Program-made: the position numbers and the translations under genes | The notes under the pieces: generated by a model | Database searches by the model: none | What the model was told of the DNA's origin: nothing | What the model saw: only the letters and a program-made list of their open reading frames with translations | Shown: positions 1-11,189 of the stretch, piece by piece | How positions within the stretch are numbered: the stretch's first letter is position 1 | How the letters are laid out: each line of letters opens with the position of its first letter | NCBI GenBank assembly: GCA_950097015.1 | Contig: CATNEN010000002.1 | Span: forward strand, 1,426,001 to 1,490,000 | DNA: 64,000 nt | Source: Macrostomum hystrix | Taxonomy: Eukaryota; Platyhelminthes; Macrostomidae | Reading direction: 5' to 3'

Positions 1-310
1 AATTGCTTGACAAACTTCCATATCGTCTGTTTCTTAGTACTTTAGGGTAGAATTTTATGTTCTACTGAGGCACCATCGATCTTATTGTCTATGGAAAATC
101 TTCTCTCTGGCTTTTCAGATAAGGCAGAATCTTAGCAAATCTTTGGCGAGGATGCACCTTCGAAACAAACTGTGTCAAAGTGGTTGCGGCGCTTTGAGGA
201 CGGCTGGGAGACAGTTGATGATGCTCCCCGCCCAGGTGCACCGCGGTCATCCACTTCCAGTGATCGACAACATCCAGCGTGTGCAGTTACGCTCTGGACA
301 TCACTTGAGT
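1..310 (+). mobile_element. Mariner-like element remnant (5' region plus helix-turn-helix)
   Basis: Read in the frame starting at 118, bases 157-310 give a mariner-like DNA-binding segment with SKQTVSKWLRRFEDG followed by DDAPRPGAPRSS, which resembles the second HTH and GRPS-type linker of mariner transposases. The frame stops at about 309, where a duplicated host exon begins. Bases 1-75 recur in diverged form at about 6855-6930, so they are part of a dispersed repeat. No catalytic domain is present. Mariner assignment rests on motif resemblance only. Confidence 0.45.
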
Positions 311-436
311 CCTCGCAATAGAAGCCTGGGTCTGCCAGCCTAGTCGATGGTCCGATCAAATGGCGATTAGCGGCGGCGATGACTGCCTTTTGAAGCTGTG
401 GGATCGGCGGAGGCAACATGCCAGCCACTCTCTAAG
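305..436 (+). pseudogene. Truncated duplicate of a WD40 (DPH7-like) exon
   Basis: This copy matches 2274-2416 almost exactly and continues a few bases past the donor CTAAG|GTGAGC; I see two coding differences. The frame is open and encodes the WD-repeat core SGGDDCLLKLWDRRR. The first half of the exon, present at 2160-2273, is missing here and replaced by mariner-like sequence. It is therefore a partial exon copy lying on the other side of the 470-2105 array, and is unlikely to be used as a normal exon. Confidence 0.6.
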
Positions 437-469
437 GTGAGCTTTTGCCGAGCCAGTAAATCCCTTATA

Positions 470-2105
470 AATCCCTGAATCTTCAACTGTAATCCCTGAA
501 TCTTCAACTGTAATCCCTGAATCTTCAACTGTAATGCCTGAATCTTCAACTGTAATCCCTGAATCTTCAACTGTAATCCCTGAATCTTCAACTGTAATCC
601 TTGAATATTCAACTGTAATCCCTGAATATTCAACTGTAATTCCTGAATCTTCAACTGTAATGCCTGAATCTTCAACTGTAATCCCTGAATCTTCAACTGT
701 AATCCCTGAATCTTCAACTGTAATGCCTGAATCTTCAACTGTAATCCCTGAATCTTCAACTGTAATCCCTGAATCTTCAACTGTAATCCCTGAATCTTCC
801 AGTGTAAATCCCTGAATCTTCAACTGTAATCCCTGAATCTTCAACTGTAATGCCTGAATCTTCAACTGTAATCCCTGAATCTTCAACTGTAATCCCTGAA
901 TCTTCAACTGTAATCCCTGAATCTTCAACTGTAATCCCTGAATCTTCAACTGTAATCCCTGAATCTTCAACTGTAATCCCTGAATCTTCAACTGTAATCC
1001 CTGAATCTTCAACTGTAATCCCTGAATCTTCAACTGTAATGCCTGAATCTTCAACTGTAATCCCTGAATCTTCAACTGTAATCCCTGAATCTTCAACTGT
1101 AATCCCTGAATCTTCAACTGTAATCCCTGAATCTTCAACTGTAATCCCTGAATCTTCAACTGTAATGCCTGAATCTTCAACTGTAATCCCTGAATCTTCA
1201 ACTGTAATGCCTGAATCTTCAACTGTAATCCCTGAATCTTCAACTGTAATCCCTGAATCTTCAACTGTAATGCCTGAATCTTCAACTGTAATCCCTGAAT
1301 CTTCAACTGTAATCCCTGAATCTTCAACTGTAATCCCTGAATCTTCAACTGTAATCCCTGAATCTTCAACTGTAATCCCTGAATCTTCAACTGTAATCCC
1401 TGAATCTTCAACTGTAATCCCTGAATCTTCAACTGTAATGCCTGAATCTTCAACTGTAACCCCTGAATCTTCAACTGTAATCCCTGAATCTTCAACTGTA
1501 ATCCCTGAATCTTCAACTGTAATCCCTGAATCTTCAACTGTAATGCCTGAATCTTCAACTGTAATCCCTGAATATTCAACTGTAATCCCTGAATATTCAA
1601 CTGCAATCCCTGAATCTTCATTGTGAGCCCTGAATCTTCAGTGTGAGCCCTGAATCTTCAGTGTTATTCTTGAATCTGTTGATCCCTGAATCTTCAGTGT
1701 GAGCCCTGAATCTTCAGTGTGAGCCCTGAATCTTCAGTGTGAGCCCTGAATCTTCAGTGTTATTCTTGAATCTGTTGATCCCTGAATCTTCAGTGTGAGC
1801 CCTGAATCTTCAGTGTGAGCCCTGAATCTTCAGTGTTATTCTTGAATCTGTTGATCCCTGAATCTTCAGTGTTAGCCCTGAATCTTCCAGTGTGATCCCT
1901 GAATCTTCCGTGTGAGCCCTGAATCTTCAGTGTGAGCCCTGAATCTTCAGTGTGAGCCCTGAATCTTCAACTGTAATCCCTGAATCTTAAGTGTTATTCT
2001 TGAATCTGTTTATCCCCGAATCTGTTGATCCCTGAATCTTCAGTGTGAGCCCTGAATCTTCAGTGTGAGCCCTGAATCTTCAGTGTGAGCCCTGAATCTT
2101 CAGTG
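470..2105 (+). repeat. Minisatellite, 21-bp then 20-bp units
   Basis: About 55 copies of a 21-bp unit (core AACTGTAATCCCTGAAT) run from 475 to about 1620. The array then switches to a 20-bp relative (core CAGTGTGAGCCCTGAAT) with interspersed longer variants to about 2105. The long ORFs across it on both strands come from unit lengths divisible by three and a lack of stops; they are not genes. It lies between two copies of the same WD40 exon. Confidence 0.97.
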
Positions 2106-2159
2106 TGACAGTCTTCTAAATACCTAATATCCTTGCCTTCTACGTTTACCTATGGCAGA

Positions 2160-2395
2160 CTGGCTGCAAGCTACTCCAACGGTATGTGCGCTCTGATCGA
2201 CTCAGCTGTGTTGCAGAAGATGAAGAAGAAGAATTTGCATAAGTTCTTAAGCGGTAGATTCTGGTGCGCACACGCAATAGAAGCCTGGGTCTGCCAGCCT
2301 AGTCGATGGTCCGATCAAATGGCGCTTAGCGGCGGAGATGACTGCCTTTTGAAGCTGTGGGATCGGCGGAGGCAACATGCCAGCCACTCTCTAAG
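2160..2395 (+). CDS. DPH7: Internal exon of a WD40 protein, diphthine methyltransferase-like
   Basis: An exon bounded by a pyrimidine-rich acceptor (CTATGGCAG, ending 2159) and the donor CTAAG|GTGAGC. The frame is open throughout (79 codons). It reads LAASYSNG early, then EAWVCQP and SGGDDCLLKLWDRRR, the classic end of a WD40 blade. DPH7 (WDR85), which removes the methyl ester of methylated diphthine on elongation factor 2, has a very similar EAW...SGGDD.LL..WD stretch, so it is the best guess. Only this exon is visible: no following exon is recognisable before the opposite-strand scramblase gene, so the gene is either partial here or truncated. Other WD40 families cannot be excluded. Confidence 0.5.
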
Positions 2396-3199
2396 GTGAG
2401 CTTTTGCCGAGCCAGTCACGTGACTCGAATACAGCGTTAATGAGCTGTTTACAATGTGCCTGTGTTTTTTTCATAACTAACTATTCTAAAACTATTCCAG
2501 GCACGACGCGGGTGTTACCATAGTTACTGAACATCCTAAAATGTGTAATATATTTCTGTCCGGAAGGTAAATTAAAATATCTACCTGACCCGCCCTAACC
2601 TACCCTTTCTACCCTAACATACCCTATCCAACAGAACCTACCCAATTTATGTAGCTACTTTTACATAAAAAGTAGATCGAGTAGTGTTGAGATAAGATTG
2701 GGTAGCTGGTCTCCTTGATTTTCAGTACCTTCCCAAGAAAATGTTTTCTTCTAGCCAGGGTGAGATTTAGCATTCGTAACTTGTATTTGATCTTTAAAGT
2801 ATAACAAAACAAACATAAAAAACACTTTTAGTTAACAATTCTGGTCTCACTGAATATGACAATATGTTTTGTAAAACTGCTTTTCATTTCGCAGTATTTG
2901 TTTTTTACTAGTATTAAAAAATAAAAATTGAAATAAACTTCAATTTACTGACAATCTACTTATGAATTGGCGAAATACATGTAAGTAGTATCGAGAGAAA
3001 TTGCTTATAAAAATATATGTCTGTTATCCTGTCAGCATTTTTATTATACATGAATAATAAATTCTGAAATTCTTAAATATCAGTTTGTACAAAGTATATT
3101 TTCGTGGCAACTTGGCAAATAGTTCTTTATTAGATTCAGTGACATGCTGTCAGTCTTAAGAAAAATATTTAGTTTTTTTCCGATCAAATCAAACATGCC
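2396..3199. other. AT-rich stretch without recognised gene
   Basis: This region follows the DPH7-like donor and precedes the last scramblase exon. It contains a short CCTAA/ACCCT-rich patch (about 2580-2645) and otherwise AT-rich sequence. TTTATT at 3125-3130 would be AATAAA for the minus-strand scramblase gene, about 70 bp past its stop codon. Confidence 0.6.
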
Positions 3200-6100
3200 T
3201 CAGTTGTTCTCCCGTCCTGACCTCTCGAAGTACATGAAATCCTGCGTGGGGATTGAAAAAAAGACACAAAAGTACTTTTAGCATAGAATATTTAAGCTTA
3301 GCTGTATTCCAAAGGGCTAGGAAATCTCATCACATTAGCCTTCGAGATAATCTTTAGGAAATCCCTAAAAATGAATCATCTCAATAGTCTTTGGGAAATC
3401 CCTAAAAATGAATCATCAGGATAATCTTTAGGAAATCCCTAAAAATGTATCGTCAGGATAATCTTTAGGAAATCCCTAAAAATGAATCATAGGGATAATC
3501 TTTAGGAAATTTCTAAAAGTGAATCATAGGGATAATCTTTAGGAAATGCCTAAAAATGAATCATCAGGACAATCTTTAGGAAATCCCTACGAATGTAACG
3601 TCAGGATAATCCTTGGAAAATCCCTAAAAGTGAATCATCAGGATAATATTTGGGAAATCCTCAAAAATGAATCATCAGGATAATATTTGGGAAATCCTCA
3701 AAAATTAATCATCTGGATAATTTTAAGGAAATCCCCTGCCATGGGAAAATTCTGTGGAAAATCATTAAAAATTTCCATCAGGAAAATGTTGGGGAATTCC
3801 CATTGCTCTTTCAAACAGGGATTGACTTTCGGAGCTCCGGTCGCTTTATCCAACGTGGATATTCTCAAATAATTCCCATTTCTCTAGCAGAGCAATCAGT
3901 TTCATGGTGCGAGCGTACTTATAGTAAAAATGCATTTTAACTCACAATCAGGAAGCAGGCTCCAATGACGGTTGCCTTGATGTCCACGTGCAGATCCATC
4001 GGAAATGTGATGCCGAAATTGTCAGCGTCCGTGAAATACTCCTGCAAGAGGTTGGACCACTGCTTGGACACCCGACCAATCTCGTGGTCTCCGTCCTTCG
4101 TGAACAGCTGCAGTGAGCGATTCGAGTTGAGTGAGGATTACACTGTATTCTATTGGGATGCAGGCAGCTGGACGTCGAGGATTATTGTAAATTGGGGTCA
4201 AAAAGTACGTGCGATCTCTGATTAAGCTATAAGATATCATCTCGATCAGATGGGTGGGATCTTATTGGGGATCAGATGGGTGTTATTTCGGATGGGGATT
4301 AGATTTGTAGGATCTCGGATGGGATTTAGTTGACTGGGATCTCGGTTGGGGATCAGATGGGTGGGATTTTATTGGGGATCAGATGGGTGTTATTTCGCAT
4401 GGGGATTAGATGGGTGGGATCTCGGATGGGATTTAGTTGACTGGGATCTCAGATGGGGATCCGATGGGTGGGATCTCGGTTGGGGATCAGATGGGTGGGA
4501 TCTCGGTAGGGGATCAGATGGGTGGGACCTTATTGGGGATCAGATGAGTGGGATCTCGGATGGGATTTAGTTGACGGGGATCTCAGATGGGGATCAGATA
4601 GGTGCGATCCTGTTTGGGGTTCCGATGGGTGGGATCTCGGATGGGATTTAGTTGACTGGGATCTCAGATGGGGATCCGATGGGTGGGATCTCGGTTGGGG
4701 ATCAGATGGGTGGGATCTCGGTAGGGGATCAGATGGGTGGGACCTTATTGGGGATCAGATGAGGTGTTATTTCGGATGGGGATTAGATGGGTGGGATCTC
4801 GGATGGGATTTAGTTGACTGGGATCTCAGATGGGGATCCGATCGGTGGGATTTCGGTTGGGGATCAGATGGGTGGGATCTCGGTTGGGGATCAGATGGGT
4901 GGGATCTCGGATGGGATCTACCATGCCTCACCACAAACGGTATGTCGTCTCCAGGGCAGTTGCAGCGGAAGTAGCTCGGACCCCTAATGAGCAGAACAGT
5001 GTTGCCCTGGCTATCCTCAATCGAGTAGTTGGCCGAGCAGCCGTCGTACACCTGCTTCACCTGACCGACCACTCGACCTGGCGGAGCCTCCACCGTGACC
5101 TTGTCCTGGCAGCACTTTGAGCAGGAGAAGCACTGGCCGTAGCACATGCACTTGTAGGGCCGGCTGATGTGGATGACCTCTTGGTTTGTGTTGTCCAACA
5201 CCGACATCTCGAATTTCCGCTGGGCGCCGCAACACTGACGCTGGAATGTACTGGAGTCTGCGATGTGGGGGAGTGAGGATGAGACAGGGTGAGACTGAGA
5301 TAGGGTGAGATTGACACAGGGTGAGACTAAGACTGGGTGAGATTGACACAGAGTGACACTGAGATAGGGTGAGACTGAGTCAAGCTGAGATTGATTTAAG
5401 GTGAGACTGAGACAGGGTGACACTGAGATAGGGTGAGATTGACACATGGTGAGATTGACACAGGGTGAGACTGAGACGGGGTGAGATTGGGACAGAGTGA
5501 GACTGAGACGGAGCGGCTGATACAAACGGGGAGAGACTCAGTTAAGGTGGGATTGACACCATGTCAGATTGAGACTGACACCATGAGATTGAGACTGACA
5601 CCATGAGATTGAGACTGACACCATGAGATTGAGACTGACACTGTGTCAGATTGAGACTGACACCATGTCAGATTGAGACTGACACCATGTCAGATTGAGA
5701 CTGACACCATATGAGATTGAGACTGACACCATGAGATTGAGACTGACACTGTGTCAGATTGAGACTGACACCATGGCAGATTGAGACTGACACCATGAGA
5801 TTGAGAATGACACCATGAGATTAAGACTGACACCATGAGATTGAGACTGACACCATGAGATTGAGACTGACACCATGAGATTGAGACTGACACCATGAGA
5901 TTAAGACTGACACCATGAGATTGAGACTGACACCATGAGATTGAGACTGACACCATGAGATTGAGACTGACACAGTGTGAGATGTTAAGCTAGAACGAGC
6001 TTGTGTTCATGTCGTATTCTTTTTATATATTTTGAGACTGAGACAGTGTGAGATCGGATGTAAGAATAGATTGTGTGAGAGACTGAGAGAGGGAATAAAT

Positions 6101-6423
6101 TTAGTTGGAATGCTTCGAAGCGTTTTCGCTTCATTTCTAAATTCTTACCCTCTTTAGCAAAGAAGATCTTTTGGCCGACATTGTTGAGCACTACATACTT
6201 GTTGGCAGTCTCCCATCCTGTGAGAACTATAAATCGGAGGGGATGGTAGTACGGGACACTGTTCCAGTATGGCTGGAGTGATAAGCTACTAAAACACTAT
6301 GCAAATTGAGTTCGTTTCAACTCACTTTCCAGCATCTCCTTCTGCTGCTTGATTAGTATCTGATCCAGTGAGGCCAAGTACTGCAAACTCGGCGGCAGCT
6401 GCAGCTGCTGCATCTGAAGATGC

Positions 6424-6464
<41 letters not shown>

Positions 6465-6506
6465 AGCATTATAGGCGTAAGCATTTGGAACAGCTTCTTG
6501 TTGCAT
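3200..6506 (-). CDS. PLSCR: Phospholipid scramblase
   Basis: Ca2+-dependent bidirectional movement of phospholipids across the plasma membrane. Five coding exons on the minus strand: 6506-6326, 6217-6149, 5257-4932, 4107-3946, 3241-3200. All junctions are GT-AG and the joined frame is 780 nt, giving 259 aa. The protein has a polyglutamine tract (CAG/CAA, plus-strand 6423-6465, residues about 15-28), then PPSLQYLASLDQILI, the core VGQKIFFAKE, a Cys cluster CMCYGQCFSCSKCC (family palmitoylation region), the Ca2+-binding segment DADNFGITFPMD (residues about 219-230) and a C-terminal membrane helix ending CFLIDFMYFE. This matches the family order and is slightly shorter than human PLSCR1. The start is the first ATG in the open frame; an upstream exon joining at an AG before it is possible. 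Introns 2, 3 and 4 each hold a different minisatellite. Confidence 0.93.
3330..3780 (-). repeat. Minisatellite, about 37-bp unit, scramblase intron 4
   Basis: About 12 diverged copies with core AGGAAATCCCTAAAAATGAA on the plus strand. Read in the sense of the host gene, the unit contains TTCATTTTTAG, similar to a 3' splice site. The array lies between scramblase exons 3946-4107 and 3200-3241. Confidence 0.9.
4230..4925 (-). repeat. Minisatellite, about 27-bp unit, scramblase intron 3
   Basis: GATGGGTGGGATCTCGG-type units, some with a GATTTAGTTGACTGG variant, fill the intron. The array starts within about 15 bases of the donor GTGAGG of exon 4932-5257. In the sense of the host gene it is C/T-rich (CCCACCCATCTGATCCCC). 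Confidence 0.95.
5275..5990 (-). repeat. Minisatellite, about 20-bp unit, scramblase intron 2
   Basis: Units of the type GAGATTGAGACTGACACCAT, with a related GGGTGAGACTGAGATA-type block from 5275 to 5550. The block ends about 20 bases from the acceptor CATCGCAG of exon 4932-5257. In the sense of the host gene it reads as pyrimidine-rich TCTCA/TCTCAG repeats, so it may supply the polypyrimidine tract. Confidence 0.95.
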
Positions 6507-6854
6507 GATGCTGTTATACTGTTGTATATTGTGAAAAGTTATCTAAGTTTGAGCTACAAAAATAAGTCGGACGCTCAAAAGGTGCAGACTTCGAATGTCT
6601 ATCAAGTTATATTGTGCTCGCTCTAACTCTCAGAGACTCGAATTTGTGTGCTCAATGCTGTACAAAAGGCGTAAGGAAATGTTTGCTTATGAGTTCTGCT
6701 CGAAAACTATCGCACGCGGCACAATGGAATTGCTTGACCTGTAGGGCGTGGCGCAGTGTGCTGAGGTCATCTGCAGCTAATTTAACTCCAAGACTTCAAG
6801 TTAGTAAGTATGGAAAGAAGCTATCTATGAGATGAACACAAGCTCGCTCTTGGA
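6507..6854. other. Region upstream of scramblase, no gene recognised
   Basis: The in-frame sequence upstream of the scramblase ATG stays open for 12 codons to a TAG that could also be an acceptor (AAACTTAG on the minus strand). No further exon is recognisable. A plus-strand frame at 6614-6835 has no recognisable domain and is not called. Confidence 0.4.
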
Positions 6855-6995
6855 AATTCGCTGACAAACTTGCATAGCGTATGTTTCTTTTGTACTTTAG
6901 GCAGAATTTTTGGTTACACGTACACTAAGGCAGTGGTTCTCAACCTGTGGGTCGCTGTGGGAACGGGGCCGATCAAGAAATCGGCCCCGTTCATT
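6855..6995 (+). mobile_element. Dispersed repeat copy followed by an hAT-type terminus and a perfect hairpin
   Basis: Bases 6855-6930 match 1-75 of the window (shared GACAAACTT, TGTTTCTT, GTACTTTAGG). At 6931 the sequence CAGTGGTTCTCAACCTGTGG begins, a form typical of hAT element ends. It is followed by a perfect 13-bp inverted repeat, 6961-6973 against 6980-6992 (GAACGGGGCCGAT), with a 6-nt loop. I could not find the matching right end, so the element is truncated or its end is diverged. Confidence 0.45.
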
Positions 6996-7876
6996 TGTGC
7001 TTAAAATGGAGGAGAAATTGAAAGGCAAAGAGGAAGGTTCTTAAGGTGTTTAAGTGTTATTATTCAGAGAGAGAGAGAAAAGCAAGCTGGGTGATTCCAT
7101 ATAAGTCAGTGAATATTCGTAAGAATTAAAGAAAAGATAATTTATTATAAGCAGTTTTGTTAAAGAAATAAAGAAATAAAGGTATATCCCGTGGGTAAAA
7201 TAGTACTGTGTGCAAAGTTGGTTGCAAACAGCGCAAATTAACAACTTCGGTCCATTTTGGAGCCTTAAAAAGACTGGGAAAACTGAACTGAAAGCCATTA
7301 TCGTCATCAGTGAATAGCTAAGGGAAGAAGTGTCTTGCCGCTCGGACACTCGTGCGAACGCTACCAAATTTGGAAGGAAGACAGCCTACCTGTCAAAATA
7401 AGTAAGATATACATATGAAGTGAGTGCCAGTCTATAAAGTAGGTGTCGGACGATATCTCGATCTCGATCATCGAGATCTCGGCACTTTTTTAAATCTCGA
7501 TCTTGGTTTCGAGAATGTCGAGATTTAGTTTTTTAATTTAATTTAGTCTACAGTTGTTCTTTTTATGTTTTTTCTTTTTTGTTACAAATGTTTTTGTTTT
7601 AATTTATTCGAAACAAAGTGCTTTTTTAAATTATATCCTGGCCCTGATTTAGTTTCGATCAGGCAGTCAGGGATCATAGATAAGGCAGGGATCATAGCGC
7701 GACGTATTCCGACTTAGTCTGTAAGAGTTACCTAGAAAGCGAAGGGTTACCCCTATTATTAAAAGACTTCATTTGTAGACCAATAATTATCTTCATACCG
7801 GACGTAAGAATGTCCAATGATCTAGTTATACTTATACTTCATACAATGAAGTATGAAGTATACTATACGATGATAC
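6996..7876. other. Intergenic, no gene recognised
   Basis: AT-rich sequence with a TCTCGATCTCGATCATCGAGATCTCG palindromic cluster near 7455-7485, broken here only for quoting. No ORF with a recognisable domain on either strand. Confidence 0.5.
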
Positions 7877-8530
7877 TAGGGTAATGTATCATCAACCGAA
7901 CAGTGTATCTTCAAAACCGAACAAGAATTTTGACTTCTTCCTTGGTCTCGTGCAAAACAGAAACAAGCTATTGTGTTTCACAGAACAACTAATTTGAAAG
8001 TTGAAGAAATTATCTACAAGCTGAGGCATGATGTGCAATAAAACATTAAGAGGAAAGAAAGATGTTGATGTTTCAGTAGAATTTTTTATTGCAAAAGCAT
8101 ACTTTTTAACAACATTTTTTCAGTATATACTTTAGACAAAGATTGTATGTGGTTGCTTGCCAATTAAATGACCATAAATGTATAATAGTTATTTATAGAG
8201 CATGAAAAATGCTTTCAAATTACATCATTCATGATAGTTCACTCCTTAAAATAAGATTAAACCACTCACTCAAATTGTAAAACCAAACATCAAATTCTCT
8301 GTTTGGTTTGAAGATACATGAAAATCATTGTTCGGTTTTAGATAAAAAGCAGGAATAGGCCTAACTTTTTTTCTATTTGATAAAATAGCAAAAGCTGATA
8401 CTTTTTAGAAAGATGTAACTGTTTTCTATAACTTGGCTTTTGATTTATCATCATATCTTAAATAGAAAATCTGTAGCTTAGGTTTGATGTTAAAAAATAC
8501 ACATTGTTTGGTTGATGATACATTACCCTA
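7877..8530 (+). mobile_element. MITE with about 27-bp terminal inverted repeats, TA target duplication
   Basis: The left end GGGTAATGTATCATCAACCG (from 7879) is repeated in inverse at the right end (ending 8528; reverse complement GGGTAATGTATCATCAACCA). A TA dinucleotide lies on each side, at 7877-7878 and 8529-8530. CCGAAC/GTTCGG motifs and GAAGATACA recur near both ends. No transposase frame is present. A TA duplication is characteristic of the Tc1/mariner superfamily, so this is a non-autonomous element about 650 bp long. Confidence 0.82.
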
Positions 8531-10459
8531 TAAAGTATAACTTAAGTCATTGGAAAAAAGTGAGTTGAGAATTATTTCTAAAGTCAATCTAAGGTATGAT
8601 AAAGTGAGATTTAATATTTAATAAAGATCTCTACAACAAATGTAAGCAGGCTGACTTTTTAATGAAATTGAAAATAAGTTTCTTTCATTGTCAATAATTG
8701 AAAAAAATATTTTGACTGTAAATTAAAGAAAATAAAAATTTGTTATAAATGGTTTTAAAACTAATTTACAGAAATAGGGCCCACTAAAGGCTAGGCCTAT
8801 TTTAGCAAGGATGATGGTTGAAAGGACAATTTAAAGTTCTGAGGTTTTAAACTTTACAAAGTACAGTTTTGTCACAAATTCAAACTGAAAAAATTGAACT
8901 AACAAATGTACATTGGTGCCCAAAAATAAATATACCTTACTAGGAACTTAGGATGGAAACTCTGTCCTTATGTTATGAAAGCCTCACTAAGCATTAACAA
9001 GGCTTACAAGGGTGGAAATTTAGGTGTTTTTGATTATCTTTGACTTTGACTTTGGCCTAGCCAAAGCAAAGGACTAGGGCCTAGGCCTATTGCTAAATGT
9101 TTCTATGTAGCCTTTGAAACTACTATACCAGCAGATCTGCTGTTATATGGTTGTATTATTATCTGCATGGGTATAGGAATATAGATTTATGGATGCATGG
9201 CTCCATGGAAGCTAGGCCAAACCAAAAGCAAGCCTGTACATAGTATAGAAAGCAAGGTACAGTGACTACACTTGCATAGCATATTATGATGTGTCCTGTT
9301 TAGCTTCACTACACTAAATTGCATTGTGCTGTCCCACTCTCCCATATCACTCATTTTGTACTAAACCTTATGTTGTGCCATGCTACAGCACTAGCTACAA
9401 AATAAGCCACCACAAATATAGTCATGAAATTAGGCCAATAGTTGTATCCCCTTTGTTAACTTATTCCAATAGTTTAGGCCCCTAATCCCCATTAAATTAG
9501 CTTTCTTTTTGTCTATAGTCCTTATGAATATAGCCACAGACCAATCCATATGACAATTGTTATATTTGCTGGACTTTATCTTTATGTTTACATTGCCATT
9601 GCCAGTGATAAGCTATAAATATAACAAAGTGTGTTGTGTAATTTTGTGTATTTTATGGTGCAAATCATGTCATGCATAATATAATATTCTGGTATGCATT
9701 TGCTTTAGGTTGGAGTATAAGGCATAGTGCAGTGTATATTTGAAGGAATTGTTGTGCACCTTTGCAAGTATAGTGCATAGTCAAAAATGTATCAAACATT
9801 TTATTAATACCCAATATTAATAATTGTAAATTGTACCATTAATTAGCAATAACAATAAAAAATGAACTTGTGCAATCTATAATTGTCCTATATAATTAAT
9901 ATATTTGATATATCTTTATGTTCCAGGCTGTTGTATTAACCTAAGCAGATTTTGTAAATAAAAAAAACTAAAAATAATTTTTTACTAGTCTGTAATTTCT
10001 GTTTTCCTGAGTTAGATTAATTATACAAAAATCAGTTTTTAAGTAGAAAAATTCTATAATTCACATTTGCCATGCCTATACAATGGGCATATTTCTGTAC
10101 ACAATACTTTAGTGCATTCCCTTATTGGAATAAGTTTCAAAAACCCTAAGACATGTGACACAGACTCTGGAGAAAATAATTATGGATGCCCATCTACAAT
10201 GTTCTAAAAAATCCTGAAATGAAATCTACAATGAAATTCTCATTTGTCTCATTTGTGAGCACTAAGGTTAGGATTTTAGGATCTACAAAAAAGTGCACTT
10301 TCTTTTTAAATAGACTTGCTTTTTTGCAAAAAGTTCTATCTAAAACTTACATTCCAGCTGAATATCTTAGTTTGCTAGCTAATTTTCTAATCACACTTCA
10401 ACAACCGCAGCCTTTGACAACTAAGTCTCAATCATCACTTTAAACTAGAAACTGTACAG
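8531..10459. other. AT-rich intergenic region, no gene recognised
   Basis: No coding frame with recognisable content. Several TAGGCCTA/AGGCCTAT words occur at 8785-9095 and again near 9475. The 85-codon plus-strand frame at 10186-10443 is of biased composition and not called. The region probably contains the promoter or 5' UTR of ARL6IP1. Confidence 0.5.
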
Positions 10460-11107
10460 ATGAGCAATTCGGCTAATTCGGACTCACCGCAGCAGCAGTG
10501 TGGCTATCGGGCCACAGCACTGGCCAATTCTTTGCATGGCTGGCGGGTGCCCATAGTTCGCCTTGATGCCATCATTCACTGGGAGCAGCCTCCGGCTCTG
10601 GGCGCCGTTATCGCCGTTATCACCCTGGCCTTCCTTCTGATTGGCTGGCTTCAGCCGCCTCTGGTTTCTATGGTTGCCATGGTTGGCCTGCTGCTTGTAT
10701 TGGGAGATTTCTTAGTCCCTCTGGCGGCTAATTGGCTAGTCTCTAGCGGCGTGGCCGGCATCGCCTGGACAGAGGCCGACAACCAGCGCTACCAGGACGC
10801 CTGCGGCCGCTTGCTGAACCTGTACGACACTGTCTATGGCCTGGCTAGTCAGCTAATCACATTGCGCCGCAATCGACCGCAGTTCTACCTGGCCATAGCT
10901 TTGCCAGCCCTGCTAAGCCTGCTAATTCTAGCCGAGAAGGTCAACAATCTGTTTCTAGCCTATTCGGCCATTGTTTCCTGCGTGCTCCTACCCGGACTGG
11001 TTAGCTCAGGCGTTGCCGCCAACGCTTTTCGCCAGCTATTCGATTTGGTGCGTGCCAAGGTGCAGTCTCTGCAAGGACAGGGCGCCGCTTTTAAGAAGGC
11101 TAATTGA
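10460..11107 (+). CDS. ARL6IP1: ADP-ribosylation factor-like 6-interacting protein 1 (ER-shaping protein)
   Basis: An integral ER membrane protein with hairpin-forming segments that shapes ER tubules. The single-exon frame is 215 aa (human about 203). Family landmarks appear in order: LHGW near residue 26, IIHWEQP near 38-44, two membrane segments at about 48-66 and 68-90 ending LGDFLVPLA, RYQDACGRLLNL, PQFYLAIALP, and a final hydrophobic pair NNLFLAYSAIVSC followed by LLPGL. The last residues are basic and Gln-rich. The ATG is immediately preceded by CTGTACAG, so a spliced 5' UTR or trans-spliced leader may join right at the start codon. AATAAA lies at 11421-11426, about 315 bp past the stop, and the 3' UTR would contain a SINE fragment. 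Confidence 0.9.
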   Translation: MSNSANSDSPQQQCGYRATALANSLHGWRVPIVRLDAIIHWEQPPALGAVIAVITLAFLLIGWLQPPLVSMVAMVGLLLVLGDFLVPLAANWLVSSGVAGIAWTEADNQRYQDACGRLLNLYDTVYGLASQLITLRRNRPQFYLAIALPALLSLLILAEKVNNLFLAYSAIVSCVLLPGLVSSGVAANAFRQLFDLVRAKVQSLQGQGAAFKKAN

Positions 11108-11189
11108 ATTTTCGAATTGACAGACGGTTGAAAAATGCCCACTGAGATTTGACTGGCTTGGCCAACTGATTGATCTTTTATGCTAGTAG

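Noticed and set aside
356-1626. Long ORFs on both strands (up to 421 codons) across the 21-bp array
   Set aside because: The unit length is a multiple of three and the unit lacks stops in several frames. The products are pure repeat translations with no unique sequence.
2575-2650. Interstitial telomere-like sequence (CCTAA/ACCCT words)
   Set aside because: Too short and irregular; no run of perfect TTAGGG-type units.
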